Shown piece by piece: positions 10,140 to 21,639 of a stretch of 64,000 nt of DNA. The notes below the pieces were generated by a model that was not told the DNA's origin, did not search any database, and worked only from the letters and a program-made list of their open reading frames with translations. Both the position numbers and the translations under genes were made by a program. Each line of letters starts with the position of its first letter. Position 1 is the first letter of the stretch. The DNA comes from Ichthyophis bannanicus (Eukaryota > Chordata > Amphibia > Gymnophiona > Ichthyophiidae). The DNA lies in assembly GCA_033557465.1 (NCBI GenBank), contig CM066031.1, forward strand, positions 1,230,491,312-1,230,555,311. The letters run 5' to 3'.

Positions 10140-11900
10140 CATGAGGAAGGAAGGAGGGAAGGAGGGAGGGAGGGAGGGGGGTTAGGACTGGTAATGGGCT
10201 ATGGGGGGGGGTTAAGACTGGCAGTGGGCTATGGGGGGGGGGGGTTAAGACTGGCAGTGGGCTATGGGGGGGCTGTCTGGAAATAGGGTGATGGAGGGTT
10301 AGGACTGGTAATAGGTAATGGGCTATGGGGGGGGTTAAGACTGGCAGTGGGCTATGGGGGGGGCTGGCTGGAAATAGGGTGATGGGAGGGTTAGGACTGG
10401 AAATGGGCTATGGGGGGGTTAAGACTGGTAATGGGCTGTGGGCTGATGGGGGGGTTATGACTGGCTATGGGGGGGTTAAGACTGGTAATGGGCTGTGGGC
10501 TGATGGGGGGGGTTAGGACTGGCTATGGGCTATGGGCTATGGGGGGTTAAGACTGGCAGTGGGCTGATGGGGGCTGTCTGGAAATAGGGTGATGGGGGTT
10601 AGGACTGGTAATGGGCTATGGGGGGTTAAGACTGGTAATGGGCTGTGGGCTGATGGGGGGGTTAGGACTGGCTATGGGCTATGGGGGGGTTAAGACTGGT
10701 AATGGGCTGTGGGCTGATGGGGGGGTTAGGACTGGCTATGGGCTATGGTGGGGTTAGGACTGGCTAGGGGCTATGGGGGGGTGATGACTGGTAATGGGCT
10801 GTGGGCTGATGGGGGGGGTTAGGACTGGCTATGGGCTATGGGCTATGGGGGGTAAAGACTGGCATAGGGCTTAAGGGCGCAGTCTGGAAATACGGAGATG
10901 GGGTTTAGGAATGGTAATGGGCTATGGGGGGTTACGACTGTTAATGGGCTGTGGGCTGATGGGGGAGGGTTAGGACTGGCTATGGGCTATGGGGGGGTTA
11001 AGACTGGTAATGGGCTGTGGGCGGATGGGGGGGGTTAGGACTGGCTATGGGCTATGGTGGGGTTAGGACTGGCTATGGGCTATGGGGGGGTTAAGACTGG
11101 TAATGGGCTGTGGGCTGATGGGGGGGTTAGGGCTGGCTATGGGCTATGGGGGGGTTAAGACTGGCAGTGGGCTGTCTGGAAATAGGGTGATGGGGGTTAG
11201 GACTGGTAATGGGCTATGGGGGGGTTTAGGACTGGTAATGTGCTGTGGGCTGATGGGGGGGTTAGGACTGGCTATGGGCTATGGGGGGCTGACTGGAAAT
11301 GGGCTGATGGGGTTAAGACTGGAAGTGGGCTGATGGGCGGTTAGGGCTGGTAATGGGTTATAGGGGGGGCTTAAACTGAAAATGGGGTGATGGGGGGTTA
11401 GGACTAGAAGTTGGTTGACGGGGAGCTAGGAATAGTAATGGGTTGGGGGGTTGCTAGGACTGGAAATGGGCTGAGTGGAAGGGGAGGCTTGAACTGCAAA
11501 TAGCTGATGGGGAGGGGGCTTGGAATGGAAATGGGCTGTGAGGGAAGGGAGCTAGGACTGAAAATGGGCTGATGGAGCAGCTAGGATAGGACTGGAAATG
11601 GGCTGTTGGGGGAGCTAAGATTGGAAATGGGCTGTGGTGGGGGCTTGAATTGAAATGGACTCATGGAGGGGCTAGAACTGGAAGTAGGCTCATGGGGGGG
11701 CTTGGACTGGAATTGGGCTGAGTGGAGGGGAGCTATGATTTGACATGGGCTGATGCTGGGGCTAGGAAATGACTAGAAATGGGCTGATGGGGGGCTAGGA
11801 CTGGAAATGGGCTGATGCAGGGACTAGAAGGGAATGGATGCTGGGTGAGACTGGAACCAGAAGGGAGCTGATGTTGGGGGAGGATTAGAATGGGATGGGG
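10140..11900 (+). repeat. G-rich minisatellite in hAT copy 1
   Basis: A tandem array of about 25-35-bp units built on 'ttaggactggtaatgggctatggggggg'. G runs of 5-9 recur on the + strand. Units become more diverged after about 11340. The open frames across it are repeat translation, not genes. Confidence 0.9.
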
Positions 11901-13110
11901 CTGGGAGAGTAAAATGGAGAGGGGAAAAATATTTTGTGTGGGAGGGATGAAAAATCTACAATTGGCCGGGTATGGGGAGAGTAAGTGGGGATTGAGGATG
12001 GAGGGGTAAAATTTGTGTGGATGAAATAGGAATGAGGAAAGAGCAAAAGGAGAAAGATTAGTATGTTAAAGCAGATGTAGAGAGAGAGAATGGAAAAAAA
12101 ACCTAGAAGAGAGAAGAAAGGACAAATGGACAGCAGATGATGGAGAGTTAGCAGAAAACATGAAGAAACCAGAAGAAAGTGGCTGGACCAATTGCAACTG
12201 AAAAAAGATGCACAAAAGGTACAAAGATATCTCTTTATTTTGAATTTATTAATTGGAATATGAAAGCTCTGGGAAATGTGCATCATTAACGTCAGCGCTT
12301 TGTTTGGTACAAGAGGAAATTAATTTATAGTTTTATTTCTACAGTGTTGTTGTACATTCCAAGTTTGGCTTTTGGGGTTCCCAGTTTAATTATTGCCTTC
12401 CTGTTTCTAAATTGTGATTCCTTGTTTGGTGATGGTCTATGTTCTGCATGTGTAACTGAGCCGAGGTATTCTGTTTATGTAATTCCTATTTGACATTGCC
12501 ACTTGTTCTCTTTCCCCAGTAGGTCATGTATTGTTCTTCTCTGAAATGTATTGGTTTAATATTTTCAGTGTTGCCTTTTGATAGGTAGAGTCTGGTGCTT
12601 TGTGAGTCCTGGTAATGCTGTCAGGATACGGTGGGTTTGCTATGGGTTCTAAATGGGCAGCGTTTGTAGTAGTCCCTAATGTGCCTGGCGGTTGGCACTG
12701 TATTATAGTAATGTAGAAATCTTTTAGTCTTTCTTTATCCATACACTCATTAAGAGACATGTTTACTAAAAGTTAGTGTATGGTAACATTATGCAAATAT
12801 TTATGCAAATAAGGCCACTTATGCAAATGAGGCCCCGCACCGAGTCTCCACACATGGCCCCGCACCCCCCTTGGGCCGCCCCTGACGCTAACTGCATTAC
12901 CTTGGGACCACCTAACACCACCTCAGTAGGTGGAGTTTAGTGCACCCACGCTAATGCGGCATGCACTAAGGGACTGGGCTGCGCATTAACTGTCGGGAAA
13001 ATGCTTTCCACACCCCTGACAATTAACGCAGTGGTGTTGCACCTAACACACTATACTTTCTGTGCTATTGCCACATTAAATGCAACACCTTAATGCCTTT
13101 CAGAGGGCTC

Positions 13111-14440
13111 TTTAGAGTTAGTTAGTTAGTTATCCATAACACTGAATACTGCCTGTCTATGTTGGAGGCTGTAGGAGGAAATCTCCATGCCCTTTGGGCC
13201 ACTTAGCATGGGGGATCTGAGAATGCAGCATGTAAACCTATTAGTATGCCAGTGGTCTCCTTACCATGGCCCTTTTCATGTGTGCATGATCTGTATCTCA
13301 GTTTAGTGACTCAACCACATGTGTTTTGTAATTTACTAATTACTAACGCAAAAAAAGGTGAATCTGTTTCTTGACTTGTAGGAGGAGATGTACTAAGCCA
13401 GTTTGAACTTGACTTTCATTACCACGCTAAAGAATGGTAAGGAAAATATTGTATTAATAACAGTATTACCTGTAGACTCAGTTGTAGATGTTTATAGCCA
13501 TAGTTCTCATGAAAGGAAGTGGTTCTGCAGCAGAAAGCAGCCTTCAAACTCCAAGGTATTGGGTCTGGCAGCTGCTGCTCAGGAGACCACACTATTAGGA
13601 GGCACTTGTGGATATTTTGGTGACTGCAATGTTTGTAACAAAGAATTATGTTAGCAATAAAACTCCAAAGTAATGTGCTGAATAGATATACAGAAACACC
13701 TTTTGCAATGCTTTGTTGTTGTCAAAGGAACACGTGGAGACCGATTCAGTAGTTTGCATGCCTGGGCCGTCTGAACGTCCACAACTTGGATGGGGCCAAG
13801 TTAGACCCAATTCCACAACCACGGGATCTGTACATGCCCGTAAATGCAGAATCGGGCAGTTAGATAGCCAGGCTTGTACCCAGTGCTGTGGAGGGAGATG
13901 TCTGGGAGGCTGCCTGTCCAGCCCACACCATACTCCAGTTGGTGTGCCGGTTCAGTGGTGTCCTATCGCCATGGCACCGGCAAGTCTACCAGAGTTGCAC
14001 AATGCCCAAAGTGAGAGTGGCCCTGGCACACCGCTGTCTGAACCTCAGCGGGGGCCCCCAAAGTGTGGATCGGGTGGCAAGTGCTGTACCACGTTGGCGC
14101 AATGGTGTTTGGGGGCTGCAGCCCACAAACAGTGAAGTGCCCGGCACTTATTCCACCATCAGAGTGGAATAAGCCGGGCATTTAACTGAGAGCTGGGGAA
14201 TGTACAGAGGCATGACTGGAATTGCCTCTCTACGTCCCGACAGCTGGTCCTTCCCCTGCACTACCCCCCCTCTGCCCCAGCTCCGCTCTCTCTCAACCCC
14301 ATCCAGTGCTCCCTACACAAATGCAATGTATGTGCGGGGAGCGTTGGCGACAGAATTGGCTTTGGATGTTGAGTGCGGATTGGATATCTGAGCCATACGT
14401 CCAACTCCGCTATTCGTGGGACAGAATGCCAGCGAAAGTG
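13111..14440. other. No gene recognised; possible old repeats
   Basis: A frame at 13403-13654 (83 codons) has no identifiable domain. Segments at about 14150-14180 and 14910-14945 share inverted 'ttattcca...tggaataa' motifs, suggesting an old palindromic element. Nothing firmer can be said. Confidence 0.3.
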
Positions 14441-14449
14441 GATCCAGCT

Positions 14450-14795
14450 GGTCCAGAACACTGCAGCTAAATTTATAAAAGGGCATTGTCAACCTCATTG
14501 GCTTCCTTTAAAATTTAGGGCTGAATTTAAGGTCCTTTTGCTCATTTTTAATGTGTTACATGGTTTGGCCCTGCAATATCTCAGCTCAGAATTATGTCAG
14601 GAGGACAGACTGATGTCAGTAACCTCAACTAAGATTATGCCTCAGGCCTGGCATCACAATAAAGCCTTTTCCGCACAAGAACCACTTCTTTGCAACCCTT
14701 TTCCAAGAGAGTTAAGACTTGTTGATGATCTGAAAATGTTTAATAAAACACTGAAGACTTTTCTATTTAGAAAGGCTCTTGGGGAGGGGGAGATA
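14450..14795 (+). mobile_element. L2-like LINE fragment (RT C-terminal region)
   Basis: The frame reads LVQNTAAKFIKGHCQPHWLPL, then FKVLLLIFNVLHGLALQYL and FNKTLKTFLFRKAL. These match the C-terminal thumb-side block of L2/Rex1-type LINE pol, as also seen at 21650 and 47600. The 5' part and tail are absent. Confidence 0.75.
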
Positions 14796-14799
14796 TGAG

Positions 14800-15319
14800 G
14801 AGTTTGGGCCCCGATCTGGCCTCTCATGGCCAGGGTCAGGCTGCAGGGAATCTCCTGCACCCCCTCATCTTTTTGCTCTCGGCCGGGCCTCCCATCCCCC
14901 GATGTCTAGGGGGACTTATTCCATCTCCAAGGTGGAATAATTCCCCCATCCAGTCCGCCGGCCCTGGACATACAGGGCCGACTTCAGAATCGGCCCTGTA
15001 TGTCTGGTGCTACGGACCATCCACTGCCCACCCTAACTCCACCTCCGCATTGCTCCCTCCAGCCCACATCTAAGCCTTCCTTTACAAACTCCTCGTTTGT
15101 ATGCGGAGGCTTAGTCGGGGATGGCAAGGGGGACGAATAGCGGGGATGGATGTCCTAACGGGATGTTCTCCCCCGCTATTCACAAGATGGAATAGACCCC
15201 ATAGGATCTGGGAGCATGTTGTGCCTCAGCATTGAGTCCCTAGCCCTCACAAATGGGATTTTGAGGGATTATCCTTGGCTTCGTTGAACCTGCTGGTTAG
15301 TGTGTTGAGTCATTCTGGC
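14800..15319. other. GC-rich unassigned stretch
   Basis: Contains short palindromes around 'ttattccatctccaaggtggaataa' and 'cctgtatgtctg...catacagggcc' (14905-15005). A decayed inverted-repeat element is possible. Confidence 0.3.
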
Positions 15320-15329
15320 TTTTCAAGGG

Positions 15330-16100
15330 AGATTCAACTAGAAGGTCATATATCTTTAAAAGGAAGAAGTTTGCCATCTGGTGTGTGAAAAAGGCTCTAA
15401 AGCCTTTCTCCTGTCTCACACAAAAAATGCTTGAATATCTTATACATTTATCCGTGTCAAGTCTGAAGACATAGTCTCGTAGGCTACACCTTGAAGCAAA
15501 TGAAGCATATTACCACCATGTAGAAGGTAAGCCTATCTCTGTACAGCCTTTAGTTAGTTGTGTCACGCAGGGCTTGCTTCTAGTGAAGCCTTCCATCAAA
15601 CCTCCTGCAGTGTCATGGTACCTCAACATGGTCGACCCAACTGATGAAAGCTCCCTTTGCGTCACTAGATATCTGCTCTGAAGCACCTGACCTGGAAAGT
15701 CACAATTTTGGTGACAGTAACTTCAGCACACAGAGTTAGTGAGCTTCAGGCTCTAATAACCGATCCATCCTATGCCAAGTTTTTCAACAATAAGCTGGTT
15801 CTGCGCACACATTTAAGTTGTCGAAATTCAACTTTAATCAATCGTCCCACCAATATTTTTCCCTAGGCCTCACACTCGCAAAGCTGAGAGCGCATTGCAC
15901 ACTTTGGATTGTCTAGAAAGAGACTCCTGAGTCTATTTAGAGAATATAGTCCAACTCGATCCCCCATAAGCCCAGTTAGTTTTTGTTCTAGGCTGTCTCT
16001 AAAAAAAAAAGAATTAATGAGAAGGCTGTTTGCTCAGTGTCTGCTGGTTATGACACCTTATTAGTTTCTCTTTCACCTTTTTTCTTTGAAGGCAGCCTGT
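15330..16100 (+). pseudogene. DIRS tyrosine recombinase relic
   Basis: The reading frame is broken by many stops and shifts. Fragments are colinear with the recombinase of the minus-strand DIRS: around 15340-15460 the part aligned to KFSRWC...LSNLGLKSNSV, and at 15700-15800 SAHRVSELQALITDP, PSYAKFF and KLVLRTH. The active-site arginine context (HRVSEL) is retained but the HxxR and tyrosine region is not readable. It is clearly older than the other two DIRS copies. Confidence 0.75.
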
Positions 16101-16111
16101 AGCTAGAGATT

Positions 16112-16225
16112 CCCATATTTGAGGACTTTGATATCCTGCTTGTCCATGGAGAACACAGAGTTACTTACCTGTAGCAGATGTTCTCCGTGGACAGCGGGAT
16201 ATGAGTCCTCACAATATCACCCACC
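16112..16225. repeat. Internal complementary region of decayed DIRS
   Basis: The sequence 'gacagcgggatatgagtcctcac' pairs with 'gaggactttgatatcctgcttgtc' around a centre carrying 'agttacttacctgtagcag', the same junction core as at 3680 and 38595. Confidence 0.7.
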
Positions 16226-16415
16226 CTAGACGTTGTATTCCATGCAAAGCTATAGTATCAGACTGAGGTGGTCCTGCATGGCAGTGGCAGGAGGGAAGTT
16301 CACTTCCAAAAGCTTCTAGAATTTATGGAAGAGGGGGAGCTGCTCCTGTGCTCAGACTCCGTTGGTGACAATATCCATGAGTGACAACTCATGTACTGCT
16401 GTCCATGAAGAACCT

Positions 16416-16768
16416 TGTTTTCCCTGACCTCCCCGTACTTCTCTCTCCTTCCTCTTCCACCCTTTTTCAATCTGCCTGGGTCAGAGGTTGTTATGTAGGT
16501 TTTATCCTGACTTCTGACCAGGAAAGATGTGTTAATTAGCTCTTCTGTTTCTTAAGCATAAGGAACACTAGGAATGGTGCATCTTCTCCATCCTGTTGGC
16601 ATTTGGTTGTGGTTGAAGAGCTCAAGGAATGTTCTGACCTTTTTTTTTTGAAAGGAAATGTATCATGGTATGCCTTTTTGTTGTTTTGCCACTTCTATGC
16701 TATATGTTAAGAAAAAATCCATCTATGCAGCTAATAAAATTCTGAGACTGGCTTTGTGTATGTGTATG
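16416..16768. other. No feature recognised
   Basis: AT-rich sequence without a supported gene or repeat. Confidence 0.35.
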
Positions 16769-16940
16769 CCAGGACACACGTAGCCAGTCATGTTTTCAGG
16801 ATAACCACAATGAACATACATGAGAGAGATTTGCATACAAGGGAGACAGTGCATGCAAATCTGTCTTATGCATGTTCATTGTAGCCATCCTGAAATCCCA
16901 GCTGGCTAGGAGTGTCCCGAGTACTGGGTTGAGAACCGCT
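16769..16940. mobile_element. hAT-type MITE, left end truncated
   Basis: Palindromic around 'tttgcatacaagg...gtgcatgcaaatc', with 'aggacacacgtagccag' pairing with 'ctggctaggagtgtcc'. The right end, CAGCGGTTCTCAACCCAGT on the minus strand, matches the end of the MITE at 35463. The left terminus is missing. Confidence 0.7.
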
Positions 16941-16974
16941 GATGTATGTGCAGAGGCCTGCTTACTTGTTATTA

Positions 16975-17117
16975 CGCTATTAGTTAACTGTTCTATGTAA
17001 CTGAATATGTACTGTTCTGTACAATTCAACATATTGTTCATTGTAAACTGCATTTGATCACCTGGAAAATGCGGTATAGAAATTTGAAATAAATAAAAAA
17101 TAAATAAATAAATAAAT
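16975..17117 (+). mobile_element. L2-like LINE 3' tail
   Basis: 'ctatgtaactgaatatgtactg', then 'gtaaactgcatttgatca...gcggtatagaaatttgaaataaataaa' and an A/T tail. The same sequence recurs at 45540-45655, showing a common family. Confidence 0.7.
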
Positions 17118-17865
17118 GTTGCAGGGACAAAGCCACTACACCGGCATTTTAATTTTCACAGTGAACAAGCACATATGCTATTCACCCATGCGCACAGAAA
17201 TAAAATTTCCCCTGAATCCAGCAATAAATGCTTCCTTTAGGATAGTTTTGGGGGTGCTCACCCTTAATTTCCTTTGTTTCCTTTACTGTCATCAAACTCC
17301 CTAAAGTCAGCAGTCCTTATGTGGCCTTTCTAATATAGATCCCTCATATATGGAAAATACTCTCGTTGATCCGCCAAAAGACATTACGATATGCAGAGGG
17401 TAACGGTGACTCTGTGCTGCACGATGCGGGATGTAATATGTTTCACCTCTGAATATGTGACTGGGGGGGGGATATTTAAATGCTGATGGTGCATTTGCTG
17501 TTGACGTTGTAAAGGTGGAAGAGAAGAGCTGTGAAATTTTGAGATGACTCATCTTCCCATAAATTCATTTTCTCTTCATTTTTGCAGCAAACTGTTGCAC
17601 TGTGATGCCACCAACAGAATTATGGGGGCTGTATCTTGCTCTTTTGTGCCCGGGGTTGCTGTGCCCTAGGTGAACCCCATTCCTGGCATCCCCCTCCCCC
17701 CAAACCCATTGCCATCACCGCCACCCCTCTCCAGGACCCGCAGCAGTGGCATCATCTTAAAATAGCACCGCAGCGCTTACCAAATCCTCTGGCACTGCGT
17801 GCTGTTCCTGCTTTCGCCCCCTCTGATGCAGACTTTCCATGCGCCTGATTTTTGCACACGTATGT
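17118..17865. other. Mostly unassigned; possible hAT fragment
   Basis: At about 17640-17760 the text 'cgctgtgccctaggtg' and a C-rich block resemble parts of the hAT-like elements at 19323 and 46100. No gene is supported. Confidence 0.3.
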
Positions 17866-18545
17866 AACATAGTAACATAGTAATATAGTAAGTGATGGCA
17901 GATAAAGACCAGCATGGTCCATCCAGTCTGCCCAGCAAGATGGCGAGAGCAGGCGCACCTGTCGCTCCGCGCAGGCCACCCCTCCCCATGTCTCCGTTTC
18001 TGTCTAGGGGTGAACCCACCACTCCATGCAGGACACCCCTATCTGTCCAGATGCTAGATAGTTCAGAAGTTAGATGGTACCATTTATTTTGCTTTTATCC
18101 TGTTGCTGTAAAGGGATCCACTGTGTTTGTCCCATGCCGTTTTGAATTCCATCACTGTGTTTGCCCTCACCACTTCCATCGGGAGGACATTCCAAGCATC
18201 CACCACCCTTTCAGTGAAGAAATATTTCCTGACATTGCCTTTCAATTTACCACCTTGCAGCTTCATGTTATGCCCTCTAGTTTTACAGCTTCCCCGTCTT
18301 TGGAAGAGGTTTGTTTGTTCATCATTTCTCTTTAAGTATTTAAAGGTCTGAATCATATCTCCCCTGTCCCTCCTCTCCTCCAAAGTGTACATATTTAGGT
18401 CTTCAAGTCTCTTCTCATAAGGCTTCTGACGCAGGCTCCAAATCATTTTGGTCGCTTTTCTCTGAACAGTTTCCAGTCTTTTTACATCTTTTTCAAGATA
18501 TGGCCTCCAAAACTGAACACAGTATTCCAAGTGAGGCTGCACAGT
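17866..18545 (-). mobile_element. CR1-like LINE, 5'-truncated
   Basis: The low-coordinate end carries an 8-bp tandem repeat (catagtaa), i.e. the short-period tail typical of CR1 3' ends. The minus-strand frame (18542 to 18084) is open for 152 codons: HLEYCVQFWRPYLEKDVKRLE, VQRKATKMIWSL, LEERRDRGDMIQTFKYL and VRKYFFTERVVDAWNVLP. This is the C-terminal part of CR1 pol. The open frame suggests a fairly young copy. Confidence 0.88.
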
Positions 18546-18701
18546 TTTATAAAAGCCCTTTCCTCTGTGTAAAGACTGGCTTTATATGTAGAAAGAGCTT
18601 TATAAAATGATCCCCAATCTACTTATGTTGGTTTACCTGGTCGTGACTGAAGAGCACTTGTACATTCCCACTAAATGACCTTTCCTCTCTTCCCCCTTCA
18701 G

Positions 18702-18729
18702 GTATGGAGAGATGCTTGCTGTTTCCAAG
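18702..18729 (+). CDS. Possible 28-nt microexon of an unrecognised host gene
   Basis: Flanked by a good acceptor (pyrimidine run then CAG at 18699-18701) and donor (AAG|gtatga). Read with the last base frame to join the next exon in phase 0, it encodes YGEMLAVSK. Its short length means it could be chance; only the phase match and sites support it. Confidence 0.25.
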
Positions 18730-19005
18730 GTATGACAATTCTTGTTTCTTTCTGAAAGAGCAATGTGAAAAATAATCTGTATTTATGCAGAATGAGACCT
18801 ATACCCATGAAATGCTGTGCAGTAATTCAGAAGCGTTTCTGGCAAGTGATGCTAATCATGGCAAGCACAGAAGCAGCACCAAGACTCACTGCAAAGCAAT
18901 GTCTGGCTGCCCTTTGTGGGGGAACGTCTGAAATGCCGTGAAACAAAGATCATCCAGGACATTTGTTTAGTCCTAGAAATGACCTTTGCTTCTCTCTTCC
19001 TGCAG

Positions 19006-19145
19006 CTTTTTCCATCCTTTGCGAGGAAATCCCCGTTTCTGGTGGAGAGGTTCCATGACTATTTTCTCGGTGGAGTGGATGATATGGCATTCTGGACAAC
19101 TAAAATCTTTCAGTTAACCAGTCATATGTTAAATAATGGGACCAG
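19006..19145 (+). CDS. Candidate internal exon, unrecognised host gene
   Basis: A 140-nt open segment between a strong acceptor ('cttcctgcag') and donor (CAG|gtgag). It begins LFPSFARKSPFLVERFHDYF and ends with HMLNNGT plus a split serine codon. It joins in phase 2 to 36535-36600. NGT is a potential N-glycosylation site. I do not recognise the family. The segment is not part of any repeat I see, and its codons look protein-like, which is why I prefer an exon to a chance frame. Confidence 0.45.
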
Positions 19146-19322
19146 GTGAGATTCTGAGCATCTTATACTTCTGGTTAGGAAGTCCTTTCTTTCTAAGCAC
19201 TATAGAAGTAAATTTATAATGAGTTGCGTAGGCAAGAAGTCCAAAAAGATGCCTATTTAAAGCCTATTTCATAATGGCAATATAGGCACCTGTGTTTCTT
19301 TGATAAAACAGGCTCCCAGAAC

Positions 19323-19934
19323 CAGCGCCATACCTATCTCTGTGCGAGTAGTGCGGCCGCACAGGGCACAAAAGTTTAGGGGCGCATTCCAGGTTGCCGG
19401 CCTCATCTCCCCCCCCCCCCCCCCAATGCTGCCTGCCTTGCCCTGCTGCTGCCACGTTTTGTGTTTTCTCATCATCGGCGGCACCAACAGAGTGTAGCAG
19501 ACCTGACCTCAAATTTAAAAAAAAAATGCGGATCTTTCCAACCCCGTCCTTGCATGCAGGTCTGGTCCCTCCCTCCTCTGTGACGTAGGTTGCGTCAGAA
19601 GAGGGAGGGACCAGACCAGCCATTTAAGTCCAAAGTTGCAAAGACCCACGTTTGAATGGCTGGTCTGGTCCCTTCCTCCTCTGACATGAACCTGCGTCAG
19701 AGGAGAGAAGGATCAGATCTGCATGCAAGCGTGGAGTCGAAAGCCCCATGTGTTTTGTTTTTTAAATTTGAAGTCAGGTCTATTCCGATGCTGCTGGCAC
19801 TGCCGAGAAAACACAAAATGTGGTGGCAGCAGAGCAAGGGCAGGCAGCTAGTTGGACATGGAGGTGTGGGGGAGATGGGGGGGCACCATATGTGCACATC
19901 GCACAGGGTGCAATTATGGCTTGGTATGGCCCTG
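19323..19934. mobile_element. hAT-type non-autonomous element, 612 bp
   Basis: The ends are CAGCGCCATACC and, reverse-complemented, CAGGGCCATACC. Exact 8-bp duplications (cccagaac at 19315-19322 and 19935-19942) flank it. The interior is a large imperfect palindrome, with 'ggtctggtccctccctcctct' mirrored by 'agaggagggacc' type sequence and poly-C/poly-G blocks. It lies about 180 bp downstream of the exon at 19006-19145. Confidence 0.85.
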
Positions 19935-19942
19935 CCCAGAAC

Positions 19943-20544
19943 CATCCTCAACAGCGTGCAAATGTTGATGCACAAATTTACATCTGCTCTGAAAAGGTAT
20001 CAATGTACCCGTCTACTCTAAGGATGCTTACATTTTTATAAAATATGCACTTATATCACAACTCTACCTCCACGCCACCCAAACTACACTACCCGGAATG
20101 CCTAAGCAGAGATCTCAGGAAAGTAGGTGTTGTGTGGCCACACAATATTAGAAAAGCTCTTTACTGAATGAAAAACAGGCTATATAAAAGCATTATAAAA
20201 TTACCTCCTACATGGATAGTGCACAAATTAGTGTGATTGCTCTGTTAGTCTGCTTACATATATGCAGCAAAGGTCAAAAGATAAGTTGTAGGTGATAACT
20301 TTTAAATGGACTGGCTTTATACATTTATGACTAGCCTTTGAAGGTTATACTCCCTTCATCTGTTCAGTCAAAATGATCAAAAAGGTTCGATGATATCTGA
20401 ATATGTCAGAAACTTGAGGGTTGAATTTACTTCCTCATTGTTTCCAAAACTATCCACAGCAGATTGATGGACCTAGTATGGATCTGCTTCCAGTCTGGTC
20501 TCTTGGAGGCCAATTTAATTCTCAAAGCCATTTACATGGATAAA
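19943..20544. other. No feature recognised
   Basis: Intronic-looking AT-rich sequence. Nothing supported. Confidence 0.35.
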
Positions 20545-21059
20545 AAATGAGTTTAATTTGATTTATTTTAATTTAAAACATACCACCTGCTTTTTTGTTT
20601 CAAAAAACGTACAATGTGGGTGACAGTATTAAACAATTATACAATCAATTGCACATTCAATATAAATATTTAAAATAATATGCAAAAAGTTAGCAATCAA
20701 TCCAGTTCAGCTAATATCTCCACTTCCTTTTATCTCACTTCTAATCTTTCAAATAGGACTTTGAAGAACTGAACATCCTCTGTCATTACTTTAAACTTCT
20801 GCAGTAGACAATTCCAATATTCAGGAATCATGCACGAAAAGATGTTGCCTAATGTGCTGATGATACTGAGCCCGCAGTGGTCGGCATATTTTTTAAATTT
20901 TGGCTGCCACAGGTAAAATGAAACAGGGTATTCAAGCTGAAGCTTCTGGATAGCAGCTTCGGCTGAATATCCAATTTCAGCAGCAACCACTGTGGTCACT
21001 GAAAGTTGACCCATAGCAACGAACTAATAACTACGAAATAGAATGCCAAAATTGTAAAT

Positions 21060-21255
21060 AGTTGTCATATCTCCATGACCATGTACATAGTTTTCCACGC
21101 TACCTTGCCTTTTAAGATCCAAATGTTCTTTGTATAATGTTATAATGTTAGATAATACTGTTTACTGTTCAACTGTTCCATGTATAATGCTTGTTATAAT
21201 GTAAACTGCTCTGATTGAAGGACAAAGCGCTATAAAAAATGTTTAAATAAATGAA
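21060..21255 (+). mobile_element. L2-like LINE 3' tail
   Basis: 'gtaaactgctctgattgaaggacaaagcgctataaaaaatgtttaaataaatgaataaa' type tail, similar in plan to 17060 and 45600. No coding part is attached. Confidence 0.6.
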
Positions 21256-21539
21256 TAAATTTAACAGTGATATTCAGCCACTATCCAGATAGCCAACCAC
21301 ATAAAGTCAGGATTGCCATTTTGGTGGCTGAACTTTATGCAATTTGTTATCCAGTTAGCGGACTGAAAATCGCTGCTAGCAGGATAATTTCTGGGACCAT
21401 CCTTACACCATGGCAGTCTCCAGACAGTGCTGCAGCATTCAGAGGAAATATTCAGCGGCAATATCCCTCTCACTGGGGTTTATCTGAATAATACATGCTG
21501 CTGCCCAGATAAACTCTCTTGAATATTGGACCCTAAGAT
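21256..21539. repeat. Palindromic repeat of the 'atattcag...tatccag' family
   Basis: Begins 'agtgatattcagccactatccagata' and ends 'cccagataaactctcttgaatattgg', so the ends are roughly inverted copies. Related texts occur at 61790-62130 and 59950-60350. Probably a MITE family. Confidence 0.45.
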
Positions 21540-21639
21540 CTTTTTCAATCTAAAAGATTTCAAACCTGGCATTACAACATTATTTATAACTCGTGTGATC
21601 TGCAATTCTGAGTAAAATACAACATACAAATTATGCCCT

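Larger units (their letters stand above)
9665..12884. mobile_element. hAT-type non-autonomous element, 3220 bp, copy 1
   Basis: The ends are CAGGGCCGGC at 9665 and, reverse-complemented, CAGGGGCGGC at 12884: short hAT-style terminal inverted repeats. Exact 8-bp direct repeats (acgctaac at 9657-9664 and 12885-12892) flank it, the target-duplication size of hAT elements. Inside are a long hairpin (9780-10115) and a 1.7-kb G-rich minisatellite. No transposase frame is visible. A second copy begins at 62135. Confidence 0.85.
9465..13110. mobile_element. Palindromic MITE-like repeat split by a hAT insertion
   Basis: The left part (9465-9664) begins 'ggtcttttatcaaagggcattagc' and the right part (12893-13110) ends 'taatgcctttcagagggctct', which pair as ends of an inverted-repeat element. 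Relatives occur at 46730-46990 ('ggtcttttactaaagggtgctaa'). The 3.2-kb hAT element sits inside, so the MITE is older. The superfamily is not clear. Confidence 0.5.
15320..16415 (+). mobile_element. Decayed DIRS element, 3' part only
   Basis: A tyrosine-recombinase relic is followed by an internal complementary region and a terminal repeat, in the same order as the element at 3383-9145 but on the opposite strand. Gag and RT are missing. The terminal part ends near 'tgctgtccatgaagaacc' at about 16415. Confidence 0.75.

Noticed and set aside
10325..11333. Plus-strand open frames rich in Gly/Leu (for example at 11082-11333)
   Set aside because: They are translations of the G-rich minisatellite; frame and length follow the repeat unit.
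13403..13654. Frame ending in a Cys-rich 'GTCGYFGDCNVC' stretch, considered as an exon
   Set aside because: No convincing acceptor in phase with the exon chain, and no recognisable domain.
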